A stretch of 64,000 nucleotides of DNA from [Eubacterium] eligens ATCC 27750 (GTDB lineage Bacteria; Bacillota; Clostridia; Lachnospirales; Lachnospiraceae), in assembly GCF_000146185.1 (NCBI RefSeq), contig NC_012778.1, positions 1,619,001 to 1,683,000 on the forward strand, in the 5' to 3' direction. The position numbers were made by a program, and so were the translations under genes. The notes beneath the pieces were generated by a model. That model saw only the letters and a program-made list of their open reading frames with translations. It made no database searches and was not told where the DNA came from. Below, piece after piece: positions 17,173-26,026 of the stretch (position 1 is the stretch's first letter; each line of letters opens with the position of its first letter).

Positions 17173-18945
17173 TTACCACTGTTTTAGTAATTTCCCAAAC
17201 ACATCCAGTGCTTCCTGCACAACATCCGGTCTTGTCATATCTATTCCGCACAGCTTAAGAAGCTCAATAGGGTGCATTGAAGAGCCGCCTGACAAGAACT
17301 TTCTGTAGCCTGCTATAACCTGCTCATCACCTGCAAGTATCTTGGTTGATATTGCAATTGCAGCGGAATAGCCTGTTGCATACTGGTATACATAGAATGG
17401 TGTGTAAAAATGTGGTATTCTTGCCCACTCAAGTGCTATCTCATCATCAATAACCATATCCGGGCCGAAATACTTCTCATTCAGTTTCTTGTACATGGCA
17501 CAAAGGCTCTCTGCTGATAAAACCTCACCCTGTTCAGCCTTTGCATGCGCTTCCATCTCAAACTCTGCAAACATCGTCTGTCTGTAAAGAGTTCCCTTAA
17601 ACTGCTCAAAGAAATGATTGAGCAGATATCTTTTCTTCTTCTCATCATCAGTATTCTTTAACATATACTGCATAAGAATCGCTTCATTACAGGTTGACGC
17701 AACCTCCGCAACAAAGATCTTATATCCTGCATAAATATAAGGCTGGTTTGCATTAGAATAATAAGTGTGCATTGCATGTCCCATCTCATGAATAACCGTA
17801 AAAACATCATTGAGTGTATCTGAGTAATTAAGAAATACATATGGGTGTGTGCCATAAGCGCCCCATGAAAATGCTCCCGAACGCTTTCCGGTATTCTCAT
17901 ACACATCTACCCAGCCATTATTAAAGCCTTCTTTAATGTGTGAAACATACTCCTCACCCATTGGTGCAAGTGCCTTCACAACAATGTCCTTAGCCTCATC
18001 ATAGCTTATCTTCCAGTCAATATCCTCTACCATCGGTGCATATATATCATAAAAATGCAGCTCGTCAACACCAAGTGCCTTCTTTCTTATATCAACATAG
18101 CAGTACATTTTGTCAAGATTGTCATTGACAGTCTTAATAAGATTCTTATATACATTTTCCGGAATAAATGAACCATCAAGATACATGTTCAGTGTTGACT
18201 TGTAACCCCTTGCGTCTGCATAGAACATTGCCTGCTTGACATTGCCATAAAACGCTGCCGCAATTGTGTTGATATACGCCCCATACTGCTTATACAACGC
18301 CTCAAATGCCGCCTTTCTTACAGCTCTGTCATGACTTTCCATAAATGTGGCAAAATTGCCGTTAGTCAGCTCATCTTCCTGTCCATTCTCTCTTTTCACC
18401 TTGCCAAACTTAACATCAGCATTGTTAAACTTAGAGAATACCTCATCAGGCACAGTTGACATCTGTGATGCCTTTGCAAGCAGTGCTTCCTCCTTTTCAG
18501 AAAGCGTATGCTCTTTCCCTGCGAGGCAGTCATCAATAAAATGCTTATACATTCCCAGCCTTTCATCCTCGCTGATATATTTATCAAGCACATCAGCATC
18601 TATTGATATAAGCTCAGGCTCTAAAAATGCATACTTCTCTGACACCTTCATCGCAGCCATCTGGGCTTTCCCAGATATTTCCTGATACTTTGAATTGCCT
18701 GTATCCTCATAATATTTCATAAATGCATACACATACACTCTTTCAGTAATGTATTCTACCTGTTCATACTCCTTAAGCGCCTTGTAAAGCATGCCGGCAG
18801 ACTCGCCCATCCTGCCCTTAAGCTCACTTGGCTGGTCAGTCAGTTCAAGTATACTGTTATAATCCTTCTCCCATGCTTCATCAGAGCTGTATAAATCACT
18901 CACAGCCCATTTAAACTTATCATCAATCTCACTTCTTGCTGGCAT
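17173..18945 (-). CDS. pepF: Oligoendopeptidase F (M3 zinc metallopeptidase)
   Basis: PepF cuts peptides of roughly 7-17 residues in the cytosol. The 590-residue chain is of normal length. It has the M3 zinc-site helix HEMGH at 386-390 (VIHEMGHAMHTYY) with the downstream glutamate in EVASTCNEAI. The helical N-terminal oligoendopeptidase domain is also present. No signal peptide is seen. GGAGG is six bases before the ATG. It is a single-gene unit with its own terminator. Confidence 0.95.
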   Translation of the reverse strand: MPARSEIDDKFKWAVSDLYSSDEAWEKDYNSILELTDQPSELKGRMGESAGMLYKALKEYEQVEYITERVYVYAFMKYYEDTGNSKYQEISGKAQMAAMKVSEKYAFLEPELISIDADVLDKYISEDERLGMYKHFIDDCLAGKEHTLSEKEEALLAKASQMSTVPDEVFSKFNNADVKFGKVKRENGQEDELTNGNFATFMESHDRAVRKAAFEALYKQYGAYINTIAAAFYGNVKQAMFYADARGYKSTLNMYLDGSFIPENVYKNLIKTVNDNLDKMYCYVDIRKKALGVDELHFYDIYAPMVEDIDWKISYDEAKDIVVKALAPMGEEYVSHIKEGFNNGWVDVYENTGKRSGAFSWGAYGTHPYVFLNYSDTLNDVFTVIHEMGHAMHTYYSNANQPYIYAGYKIFVAEVASTCNEAILMQYMLKNTDDEKKKRYLLNHFFEQFKGTLYRQTMFAEFEMEAHAKAEQGEVLSAESLCAMYKKLNEKYFGPDMVIDDEIALEWARIPHFYTPFYVYQYATGYSAAIAISTKILAGDEQVIAGYRKFLSGGSSMHPIELLKLCGIDMTRPDVVQEALDVFGKLLKQW

Positions 18946-18989
18946 AACAATCCTCCATTCATATTAACCTGCGGTAATATCCGCATTTA

Positions 18990-19030
18990 TAAACAAAAGC
19001 CTGCAACAACTCATGCGCTGTCACAGGCTT
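18990..19030 (-). terminator. Terminator of the degV gene
   Basis: Minus-strand stem based on AAGCCTG/CAGGCTT with an inner ACA/TGT segment, followed by TTGTTT, just after the stop at 19041. Confidence 0.65.
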
Positions 19031-19040
19031 ATCATTCGTA

Positions 19041-19916
19041 TTAATCAAGTTCTGGCAGATAAGCAGATGTCGCTATCGCAAGTGCACCATGTCCTATGTG
19101 GCAGGCAACTGAAAGTGAAAGCGGATCCATGTGGAAATCAAACTGTGGGAAAGTCTCTTTAACTAACGCAGCCCATTCCTCTACCTCCTCAGGATTACCT
19201 GAATAAGCAACCTCCATATGCATCTTTCCATCCTTTGCAAATTCTGCAAATCTTGTATCTAAATCATCCTGCATTGCCTTAAGCATAATCTTCTTCGCAG
19301 AAGCCTTACCTCTTGCCTTGGCAAATGCATCTAACTTCTCACCCTGAATCTGAAGCACAGGATTAAGCTTTAACATAGTTCCAATAGCAGCTGCCGCAGG
19401 AGTTATTCTTCCGCCCTTCTTTAAGTACTTAAGAGTATCAAGTGTAATATATATGCTTGATTCCATCTTATGCTTCTCAAGAATCTCCTTAATCTCTGCC
19501 GCAGACTTACCTCTCTTAGCAAGCTCCTTCGCATCAAGAACAGACTGTCTCATGGTTACAGAAATTCTCTGGTTATTGACAACCTGAACCTTTCCATCAT
19601 AATCATCAGCAACCATAGCCGCTGTCTGACATGTTCCGCTGAGCCCGCTTGACATAGGAATATATACAAGCTCATCATATTCCTTAAGAAGCTCATCAAA
19701 TGCGTCCTGCATCTCACCAATAGAAGGCTGTGAAGTAGATATATCAGCATCCTGCTTTAACTTCTCGTAAAACTCTTCCTGTGTAAGATTAATATCTTCA
19801 AAATACTGTTCTCCATCTATAAAGAACGGCATTGGTATAACTTTAACTCCAAGCTCCTTAGACTGAGCCTGTGTAATTCCACTGTTACTGTCTGTAAGTA
19901 TGGCAACTTTACCCAT
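19041..19916 (-). CDS. DegV-family fatty-acid-binding protein
   Basis: DegV proteins bind fatty acids and, in Gram-positives, act as FakB subunits that present them to the kinase FakA. The 291-residue protein has the family N-terminus (ILTDSNSGI), the STSQPS segment and the SSGLSGTCQTA loop, and the C-terminal HIGHGALAI motif. GGGAGG precedes the ATG. No fakA is nearby. It faces the GNAT gene, and their promoters overlap. Confidence 0.92.
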   Translation of the reverse strand: MGKVAILTDSNSGITQAQSKELGVKVIPMPFFIDGEQYFEDINLTQEEFYEKLKQDADISTSQPSIGEMQDAFDELLKEYDELVYIPMSSGLSGTCQTAAMVADDYDGKVQVVNNQRISVTMRQSVLDAKELAKRGKSAAEIKEILEKHKMESSIYITLDTLKYLKKGGRITPAAAAIGTMLKLNPVLQIQGEKLDAFAKARGKASAKKIMLKAMQDDLDTRFAEFAKDGKMHMEVAYSGNPEEVEEWAALVKETFPQFDFHMDPLSLSVACHIGHGALAIATSAYLPELD

Positions 19917-19984
19917 GTAAATCCTCCCAATAACCTATTGCTGGTAAATCATATTTTTTGTTATACTTCCGTATATACCCTTAT

Positions 19985-20027
19985 ATAGTAAGGCATTTTG
20001 ACACTTTTGTAAACAAATGTTTCTTAT
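19985..20027. promoter_or_regulatory. Overlapping divergent promoters of degV and the GNAT gene
   Basis: Minus strand: TTTACA (20013-20008), 17 bases, TACTAT (19990-19985) for degV. Plus strand: TTGACA (19998-20003), 18 bases, TCTTAT (20022-20027) for the GNAT gene. The two share the same stretch, so the polymerases would compete. Confidence 0.45.
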
Positions 20028-20068
20028 TTCAAAGTAATATTTTTATAAACTTTTATTGGAGAACCACT

Positions 20069-20833
20069 ATGAAATATATTGAGATTGACTATCTGGACAG
20101 CATTTTAATGAATGCTCTTGAAGAACTTATTAACAAATGTGACGGCTACGAGCCTTATTACTGTGATTCCCATAACGACAGCTTTATCCAGTGTGCGCTT
20201 GTTGATGAAGATGCAGATTCACCTGTAATGTATGGCTTTATTGGACTGCTTATCAATGATGAATGCAGGTATGTTGAAGTTTCAGGTCTTATAGCTCCTG
20301 ATTTTCGCCATAGAGGACATTTTCATAATATGCTATCCATCTGTTACAGGAAGCTTAAAAGCAGCTCTGCTGGCAATTTAGAGCTTATTGCGCCTATAAG
20401 CGGAGAACTTCTTAATTGTTCTTTATGTGGTGATGTATGTTTCTACGAATATCTGTACCAGCTTGATAAAGCACATTTTAACTTAGAATCAATACAGGCT
20501 GCAGAGCCTGACAATGCCGAATATTATCTTGAGGGTGAGGATTATCTTATGTATCTGCCGGAATATGAAGAACCTGTGGCGCTTCTTTATCTTGATACAC
20601 AGAACACATTTGTCAATGTATACGGAGTATTCGTTGATGAGAAGCTTCGTGGGAAAGGCATTGGTACATGCCTTATGAAGCATTTTCTTAAAGACTACTT
20701 TAACATTGCTTCACTTCCACTCGTACTTAATGTAACAAGCAATAACAGGGCAGCTGTGGCATTATATAAAAAATGCGGCTTCGCCGAAGCAAGCCGCATT
20801 GAATATCATTATATTAACTGTTCTGACAACTAG
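20069..20833 (+). CDS. GNAT-family N-acetyltransferase, two-lobed
   Basis: The 254-residue protein looks like a tandem GNAT. The N-terminal lobe (to about 125) includes LIAPDFRHRGHFHNML, and the C-terminal lobe has the acetyl-CoA loop VDEKLRGKGIGTCLM and the YKKCGFAEASR motif. The substrate is unknown. The start at 20069 was chosen because GGAG lies six bases upstream. The frame is open 37 codons further but with no ribosome site. The last codons contain a hairpin that serves as terminator for convergent dapB, and the two stop codons overlap in CTAG. Confidence 0.85.
   Translation: MKYIEIDYLDSILMNALEELINKCDGYEPYYCDSHNDSFIQCALVDEDADSPVMYGFIGLLINDECRYVEVSGLIAPDFRHRGHFHNMLSICYRKLKSSSAGNLELIAPISGELLNCSLCGDVCFYEYLYQLDKAHFNLESIQAAEPDNAEYYLEGEDYLMYLPEYEEPVALLYLDTQNTFVNVYGVFVDEKLRGKGIGTCLMKHFLKDYFNIASLPLVLNVTSNNRAAVALYKKCGFAEASRIEYHYINCSDN
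20765..20800 (-). terminator. dapB terminator lying inside the GNAT coding sequence
   Basis: Perfect 10-bp stem AATGCGGCTT/AAGCCGCATT (20772-20781 with 20791-20800), followed on the minus strand by TTTTTT. It begins 30 bases after the dapB stop and lies wholly within the last codons of the opposing gene. Confidence 0.85.
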
Positions 20834-21594
20834 TTCTTAGCTGCAATAACATCTCTCATATCGTACATTCCAGCCGGCTTTCCTGCAAGGAACTTGGCAG
20901 CCTCAACTGCACCCTTTGCAAATACAGCCTTAGAATGTGCGGTATGCTTGAATTCTATAACCTCGTCTTCTCCAGCAAAGATTACTTCATGCTCTCCAAC
21001 AATAGTTCCGCCTCTTACGGCACTGATTCCGATTTCCTTAGGATCACGCTTCTGTCTTAACTGGCTTCTGTCATATCTGTAGAAATAATCATCATCAAGC
21101 ACTTCCTTCATTGAATCTGCAAGTGCAAGAGCTGTTCCACTTGGCGCATCAAGCTTCTGGTTGTGGTGCTTTTCAACTATCTCAATATCAAAGCCTGCTG
21201 ACGCAAACACTTTGGCAGCATCCTGTAAAAGCTTGAATAATGTATTGATTCCAAGTGACATATTAGCTGAACGTAATATTGCAACACTCTTTGATGCTTC
21301 ATTGATTGATGCAATCTGCCCATCGCTTAATCCTGTTGTACATATTACAGCAGGAATCTTAGTTTTCTTAATATAGTCAACAAGTGTATCCTCTGCCTTA
21401 GCTGATGCGAAATCAATAATAACATCTGCTTCAACATTACATTCTTCTAATGAAGCAAATACCGGATATGAGTTATGTCCGTCATCGCGAAGGTCAATTC
21501 CTGCTACTATCTGTGCATTAGCATCATTAGCAACTATTCCTGTAATAACCTGTCCCATATGGCCGTTACAGCCATGCATAATTATTCTTGTCAT
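20830..21594 (-). CDS. dapB: 4-hydroxy-tetrahydrodipicolinate reductase
   Basis: DapB is the second dedicated step to diaminopimelate and lysine, reducing hydroxy-tetrahydrodipicolinate with NAD(P)H. The 254 residues show the N-terminal nucleotide fold (GCNGHMGQVI near 8-17), the catalytic stretch EKHHNQKLDAPSGTAL, and the C-terminal GEHEVIFAGEDE. The start at 21594 was preferred because AGGAGA is seven bases before it, while an ATG two codons earlier is too close to that site. It follows dapA by 17 bases and shares its lysine riboswitch. Confidence 0.95.
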   Translation of the reverse strand: MTRIIMHGCNGHMGQVITGIVANDANAQIVAGIDLRDDGHNSYPVFASLEECNVEADVIIDFASAKAEDTLVDYIKKTKIPAVICTTGLSDGQIASINEASKSVAILRSANMSLGINTLFKLLQDAAKVFASAGFDIEIVEKHHNQKLDAPSGTALALADSMKEVLDDDYFYRYDRSQLRQKRDPKEIGISAVRGGTIVGEHEVIFAGEDEVIEFKHTAHSKAVFAKGAVEAAKFLAGKPAGMYDMRDVIAAKN

Positions 21595-21611
21595 GTTCAT
21601 TCTCCTGTCAA

Positions 21612-22496
21612 TTAAAGTATTCCGTAGTTAACCATTGCTTTCTTTAATCTCTCAAGGTTAGCCTCTTCCATCTCGCATAATGGGCTTCTGAGTGGTCCCA
21701 TATCCCATCCCATAAGGTTAAGTGCATGCTTAACAGGAATTGGATTAACCTCGCAGAATAATGCATCTACAAGTTCTAATGCCTTAAACTGTAACTGTGC
21801 AGCCTTAGCAACATCTCCTGCTGCAAATGTAGCGCAGATATCATGTGTCTGCTTAGGAGCAACATTAGATAATACTGAAATTACACCCTTTGCTCCAATT
21901 GACATAAGAGGAACAATAAGTCCGTCTTCACCTGAGTACATATCAAGTCTTCCCTCAGCTAATGCCATTGTCTTGCTCTCCTGTGCAAGATTACCTGTTG
22001 CAGCTTTGATAGCAACGATATTGTCAACATCCTTAGCAAGCTTGGCTGCTGTCTCTGGCTGGATATTGCAGCCTGTTCTTCCAGGAACATTATACATAAT
22101 GATAGGAAGGTCTACTGACTTCGCAACCGCTGTATAGTGCTGGATAAGGCCCTTCTGTGTTGCTTTATTATAATATGGTGTAACTACAAGACATCCATCA
22201 ACTCCTGCCTTCTGTGCTTCCTGTGAAAGCCATACAGCTGTTTCTGTGCAGTTAGAACCTGTTCCTGCAATAACAGGAACTCTTTTCTTTACATAATCAG
22301 CAGCAAATCTAATTGTTTCTACATGCTCCTCATGTGTAAGTGTTGATGCCTCTCCTGTTGTTCCACAGATAATAATTGCATCTGTTGAGTTATTAATCTG
22401 GTAATCAAGGAATTCTCCAAGCTTATCATAATTAACTTCTCCATTAGCTTTCATTGGTGTAATAATCGCTACACCGGCTCCGGTAAATACTGACAT
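21612..22496 (-). CDS. dapA: 4-hydroxy-tetrahydrodipicolinate synthase
   Basis: DapA condenses pyruvate with aspartate semialdehyde, the first step towards diaminopimelate and lysine. The 294-residue barrel has the pyruvate-binding GTTGEAST loop, the tyrosine-containing YNVPGRTG, and the Schiff-base lysine in VAIKAATGNL. I chose the ATG at 22496 because the family starts MSVFTGAGVAIITP and AAGGA lies just upstream. An in-frame ATG at 22538 would add 14 residues. dapB follows. A lysine riboswitch leader precedes it. Confidence 0.95.
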   Translation of the reverse strand: MSVFTGAGVAIITPMKANGEVNYDKLGEFLDYQINNSTDAIIICGTTGEASTLTHEEHVETIRFAADYVKKRVPVIAGTGSNCTETAVWLSQEAQKAGVDGCLVVTPYYNKATQKGLIQHYTAVAKSVDLPIIMYNVPGRTGCNIQPETAAKLAKDVDNIVAIKAATGNLAQESKTMALAEGRLDMYSGEDGLIVPLMSIGAKGVISVLSNVAPKQTHDICATFAAGDVAKAAQLQFKALELVDALFCEVNPIPVKHALNLMGWDMGPLRSPLCEMEEANLERLKKAMVNYGIL

Positions 22497-22588
22497 ACCA
22501 TCCTTCTTTCCGCTGTTAACAGCTATTATTATGTACATGATTCCTGTCTATTCTCATCGCTACCTATGTGGGTAGCTCAACAACATAG

Positions 22589-22832
22589 AAGAGCCAATCT
22601 GCTCAAACAGACTGGCTCTTAAAGAAATCATAGTAATAGTCCTTTAAGTAGCTCTCCATCTATTCGATGACAGTCGTAAAACTATTAATCCTACGCCCAG
22701 TAAGACTGCTCCGGAAACAATCCTCTTCGGCACTTTCCCCTTTTACTATCCTTCATATGTCTTCCGGGACATCAGGATAATTACTCTTGAATCGTGCGAC
22801 CTCTACCTGCTGTAGGGGAAACCCTTACAGTT
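22589..22832 (-). ncRNA. Lysine riboswitch (L-box) leader of dapA-dapB
   Basis: On the minus strand the leader has the L-box core words in order: AGAGGTCGC (from about 22804), AGTA, GGGGAAAGTGCCGAAG (22740-22725), ACTGGGC, GACTGTCATCG (22675-22665) and GGAGAGCTAC (22657-22648). P1 forms between AGGTAG and CTACTT. A short hairpin, CTGTAAGGG/CCCCTACAG, starts the RNA. A 13-bp hairpin (22589-22601 with 22608-22620) is the likely off-state. CTTAAAG (22648-22642) can pair instead with CTTTAAG (22624-22618), overlapping both P1 and the foot of that hairpin. Lysine should lower dapAB expression. Confidence 0.92.
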
Positions 22833-22838
22833 AATGTG

Positions 22839-22867
22839 ACTATATCACTCTGATAATGTTATGTCAA
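22839..22867 (-). promoter_or_regulatory. dapA-dapB promoter
   Basis: TTGACA (22867-22862), 17 bases, TATAGT (22844-22839). Transcription should start near 22832, just before the riboswitch. Confidence 0.85.
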
Positions 22868-22906
22868 TATATATCCTTAAACTAAAGAACATAAATGTTG
22901 TCTTAA

Positions 22907-23551
22907 TTATTCCTCATCTTCAACAAGGTCAATCTTGCTTACTGATACCTCATAAGCAACTCTTCTCTCAACCTCTTCTTCTCCTATTTTCTTAGTGTAC
23001 TCTCTGCTCTGTACACGTCCGCTAACCTGAAGATGTGCACCTACTTCAAGACCTCCTGCAAATCTTGCATTTCTTCCCCATGCTATACATGGTATGTAAT
23101 CCGACTTGCCATATGGTCTGTTTACAGCCACTAAGATATCTGCAATTTCTCTTCCTAATGGAGTTTTTCTATAAATAGGAGGCTTGCATACATATCCGTC
23201 AAGGAATATCTGGTTAGACTTTGACTGCTCTTCAGGCATCTCGTCATCTTCTAAAAATCTTAATTCTCTTACAAATATTGAGAGAACAAGCTTATTCTTA
23301 GTTCCTTCATGTCTGTTATATGAGCGGAACTGTCCTGCAACCTCAATCTTCATTCCTCTATAATCCTTAGTAACATCAATAAGTCTTTCAGATATCATAA
23401 GTGGTATGACATCCACCATATCACTTAATCTGTTCACTGATACATTAGCAATATAGAAGCCCTCTCCAAAGACCTCATGGCTGAAAGTGAACTCTGAGAC
23501 AATCTCTCCAATGATACACACTCTGTTGTTTTCAATTACTTTATCAAGCAT
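22907..23551 (-). CDS. SSB-type single-stranded DNA-binding protein with two OB folds
   Basis: The 214-residue protein has an SSB-like OB fold in each half. The second is the clearer: FLDGYVCKPPIYRKTPLGREIADILVAVNR followed by a sheet ending VEVGAHLQVSGRV-like, where the primosomal PriB/SSB family signature is visible in two pieces (residues about 113-142 and 165-180). It lacks the acidic DDDIPF tail of true SSB, ending LVEDEE, so it may be an auxiliary single-strand binder rather than the replicative SSB. Clostridia often carry such a gene. No clear terminator separates it from the dapA promoter. Confidence 0.82.
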   Translation of the reverse strand: MLDKVIENNRVCIIGEIVSEFTFSHEVFGEGFYIANVSVNRLSDMVDVIPLMISERLIDVTKDYRGMKIEVAGQFRSYNRHEGTKNKLVLSIFVRELRFLEDDEMPEEQSKSNQIFLDGYVCKPPIYRKTPLGREIADILVAVNRPYGKSDYIPCIAWGRNARFAGGLEVGAHLQVSGRVQSREYTKKIGEEEVERRVAYEVSVSKIDLVEDEE

Positions 23552-23707
23552 TCTGTATTTCTCCCTTCTTTGCCACCTTATTATTAATGTGTTGTGGCAT
23601 GTGCTTTGTTTTCTCTAATATGTATATGTTGTCGTTTTCGCAAATATTACAAAAACTTTTTGAATAATCTGTGTTCAAAAAATGAAAAAATTTTTATATA
23701 TTTAGTA

Positions 23708-23735
23708 TTGTTTTTTAAGAATATTGTGATAGAAT
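23708..23735 (+). promoter_or_regulatory. typA promoter
   Basis: TTGTTT (23708-23713), 16 bases, TAGAAT (23730-23735), about 57 bases before the typA ATG. The rest of the 240-base gap to the SSB-like gene holds only A/T-rich sequence. Confidence 0.55.
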
Positions 23736-23792
23736 ATAAAAGTTGCTAATCATAGAAGATATTTTGAGTTTAATTCAGGAAGGACATTATTA

Positions 23793-25622
23793 ATGAAAAC
23801 AAAGCGTGATGATATTCGTAATATTGCAATTATTGCCCACGTTGATCATGGTAAGACAACCCTTGTTGATGAGCTGTTGAAGCAGAGCGGAACTTTCAGA
23901 GCTAATCAGGAAGTCGCTGAACGAGTTATGGATTCCAATGATATCGAAAGAGAAAGAGGAATCACTATTCTTTCTAAGAATACAGCTATCACATATAAGG
24001 ATACTAAGATTAACATTATTGATACTCCTGGCCATGCCGATTTTGGCGGTGAGGTTGAACGAGTACTTAAAATGGTTAACGGCGTTATTCTTGTTGTTGA
24101 CGCATTCGAAGGTGTTATGCCTCAGACTAAGTTCGTATTACAGAAAGCCCTTGATATGAATCTTTCTGTTATAGTATGTATTAACAAGATAGACAGACCA
24201 GAAGCAAGACCAGAAGAAGTTATCGATGAGATCTTAGAGCTTTTCATTGACCTTGATGCTAATGAAGATCAGCTTGATTGTCCATTCATTTTTGCTTCAG
24301 CTAAGTCAGGCTATGCTATGGCAGACCTTAATGATGAAAAGAAAGACATGCAGCCACTCTTCGACTGTATCGTCAATAACATTCCTGCACCAGAGGGTGA
24401 CCCTGATGCAGATACACAGATGCTTATCTCTACTATTGACTACAACGAATTCGTTGGTAGAATTGGTGTAGGTAAGATTGATAATGGAAGCCTTAAGGTT
24501 AATCAAGAGGTTATGATTGTTAACCACCATGATCCAAGCGTTAAGAAGCGTGTAAGAATTACTAAGCTTTATACATTTAACGGACTTAATAAGGTAGAAG
24601 TTAATGAAGCAGGAATCGGTGAAATTGTTGCTGTATCAGGTATTGCTGATATTCATATCGGTGATACAATCTGTTCACTTAACAACCCTGTTGCCATTCC
24701 TTTCCAGAAGATTTCAGAGCCTACTCTTTCTATGGACTTCATGGTTAATGACAGTCCTCTTGCAGGTAAAGAAGGTAAATTCGTTACTTCAAGACATTTA
24801 AGAGACAGACTTTTCAAGGAACTTAATACAGATGTTAGTTTAAGAGTTGAGGAAACACCTGGCGTTGAGAACTCATTTAAGGTTTCAGGACGTGGTGAGC
24901 TTCATCTTTCAGTTCTTATTGAGAATATGAGAAGAGAAGGTTATGAATTTGCAGTAAGTAAAGCCGAGGTACTCTACCACACAGATGAGAGAGGTAAGAA
25001 GCTTGAGCCTATGGAACTTGCTTATATCGATGTCCCAGATGACTGCACAGGATCTGTTATCCAGAAGTTAAGCCAGAGAAAAGGCGAACTCCTTGGTATG
25101 TCACCAATTAACGGCGGATACACAAGACTTCAATTCTCTATTCCTTCAAGAGGTCTTATCGGATACAGAGGCGAATTCCTTACTGATACTAAGGGTAACG
25201 GTATTATCAATTCTTCTTTTGAAGGATATGAAGAATACAAAGGAGACATTTCTTACAGAAAGAATGGTTCTCTTATCGCTTACGAAAGCGGTGATGCTAT
25301 CACTTATGGTCTTTTCAATGCGCAGGAAAGAGGTACTCTTTTCATTGGACCAGGTGAGAAAGTATATGCCGGAATGATCGTTGGCGAGAATCCTCGTACT
25401 GAGGATATTGAGGTTAATGTATGCAAGACAAAGCATCTTACCAACACTCGTTCTTCAAGTGCTGATGAGGCCCTCCGTCTTGTTCCGCCTAAGATTCTTA
25501 GCTTGGAGCAGGCACTGGATTATATTGACACAGACGAATTACTTGAAGTAACACCTAAGAGTCTTAGAATCCGTAAGAAGATTCTTGATCACACAGCTCG
25601 TTACAGAGCAAACAAAAAGTAA
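23793..25622 (+). CDS. typA: Ribosome-associated GTPase TypA/BipA
   Basis: TypA is a translational GTPase related to EF-G that helps ribosome assembly and stress responses. The 609 residues are normal length. They show G1 AHVDHGKTT near 15-23, the RERGITI switch I segment, G3 [12 protein letters not shown], and G4 [10 protein letters not shown], followed by EF-G-like domains and the TypA-specific C-terminus ([18 protein letters not shown]). AGGAAGGA precedes the ATG. It is followed 22 bases later by a small XRE gene in the same transcript. Confidence 0.97.
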   Translation: MKTKRDDIRNIAIIAHVDHGKTTLVDELLKQSGTFRANQEVAERVMDSNDIERERGITILSKNTAITYKDTKINIIDTPGHADFGGEVERVLKMVNGVILVVDAFEGVMPQTKFVLQKALDMNLSVIVCINKIDRPEARPEEVIDEILELFIDLDANEDQLDCPFIFASAKSGYAMADLNDEKKDMQPLFDCIVNNIPAPEGDPDADTQMLISTIDYNEFVGRIGVGKIDNGSLKVNQEVMIVNHHDPSVKKRVRITKLYTFNGLNKVEVNEAGIGEIVAVSGIADIHIGDTICSLNNPVAIPFQKISEPTLSMDFMVNDSPLAGKEGKFVTSRHLRDRLFKELNTDVSLRVEETPGVENSFKVSGRGELHLSVLIENMRREGYEFAVSKAEVLYHTDERGKKLEPMELAYIDVPDDCTGSVIQKLSQRKGELLGMSPINGGYTRLQFSIPSRGLIGYRGEFLTDTKGNGIINSSFEGYEEYKGDISYRKNGSLIAYESGDAITYGLFNAQERGTLFIGPGEKVYAGMIVGENPRTEDIEVNVCKTKHLTNTRSSSADEALRLVPPKILSLEQALDYIDTDELLEVTPKSLRIRKKILDHTARYRANKK

Positions 25623-25644
25623 TTATTTTTAGGAGGTTTGAATT

Positions 25645-25968
25645 ATGGATAGCGATTTAGGAGCTAAAGTTAAGAAGTTAAGAATTGCACACGGTCTTAC
25701 ACAGGAAGACGTTGCTAAAGCATTAGAGGTTACACCTGGTTACATAAGTAATGTTGAGAATGGCCGTAACCTTATGACATTAAGAATGCTTTCATATTAT
25801 GCAGAGCTTACAGGAGTTTCTCTTGATTATCTTGCAGGAAGCGTTGACAAGTCATACCAGAATACAGCTCTTGACAATGAAATCATGCAGATTGTACAGA
25901 AGTTAGATGTTGATTCTAAGGAAAAGCTTATCTCTACACTCAGAATCTGGTTTGCTGAGAATAAGTAA
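25645..25968 (+). CDS. Small XRE-family regulator
   Basis: The 107-residue protein has one Cro/CI helix-turn-helix (about 8-62, TQEDVAKALEVTPGYISNVENG) and a short helical tail. It resembles SinR- or Xre-like regulators of Firmicutes. AGGAGG is seven bases before the ATG, and the gene follows typA closely and ends in a terminator, so the two form an operon. Targets are unknown. Confidence 0.9.
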   Translation: MDSDLGAKVKKLRIAHGLTQEDVAKALEVTPGYISNVENGRNLMTLRMLSYYAELTGVSLDYLAGSVDKSYQNTALDNEIMQIVQKLDVDSKEKLISTLRIWFAENK

Positions 25969-25991
25969 TTAAAGCCGGCAGGCATCTAAAT

Positions 25992-26022
25992 AAGGAGACG
26001 GGTTATATTCCCGCCTCCTTTT
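25992..26022. terminator. Bidirectional terminator (typA operon and ABC exporter)
   Basis: Stem AAGGAG-CGGG/CCCG-CTCCTT with one mismatch (25992-26002, 26010-26020), then TTTTATTTTT on the plus strand. It serves both convergent units. Confidence 0.8.
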
Positions 26023-26026
26023 ATTT

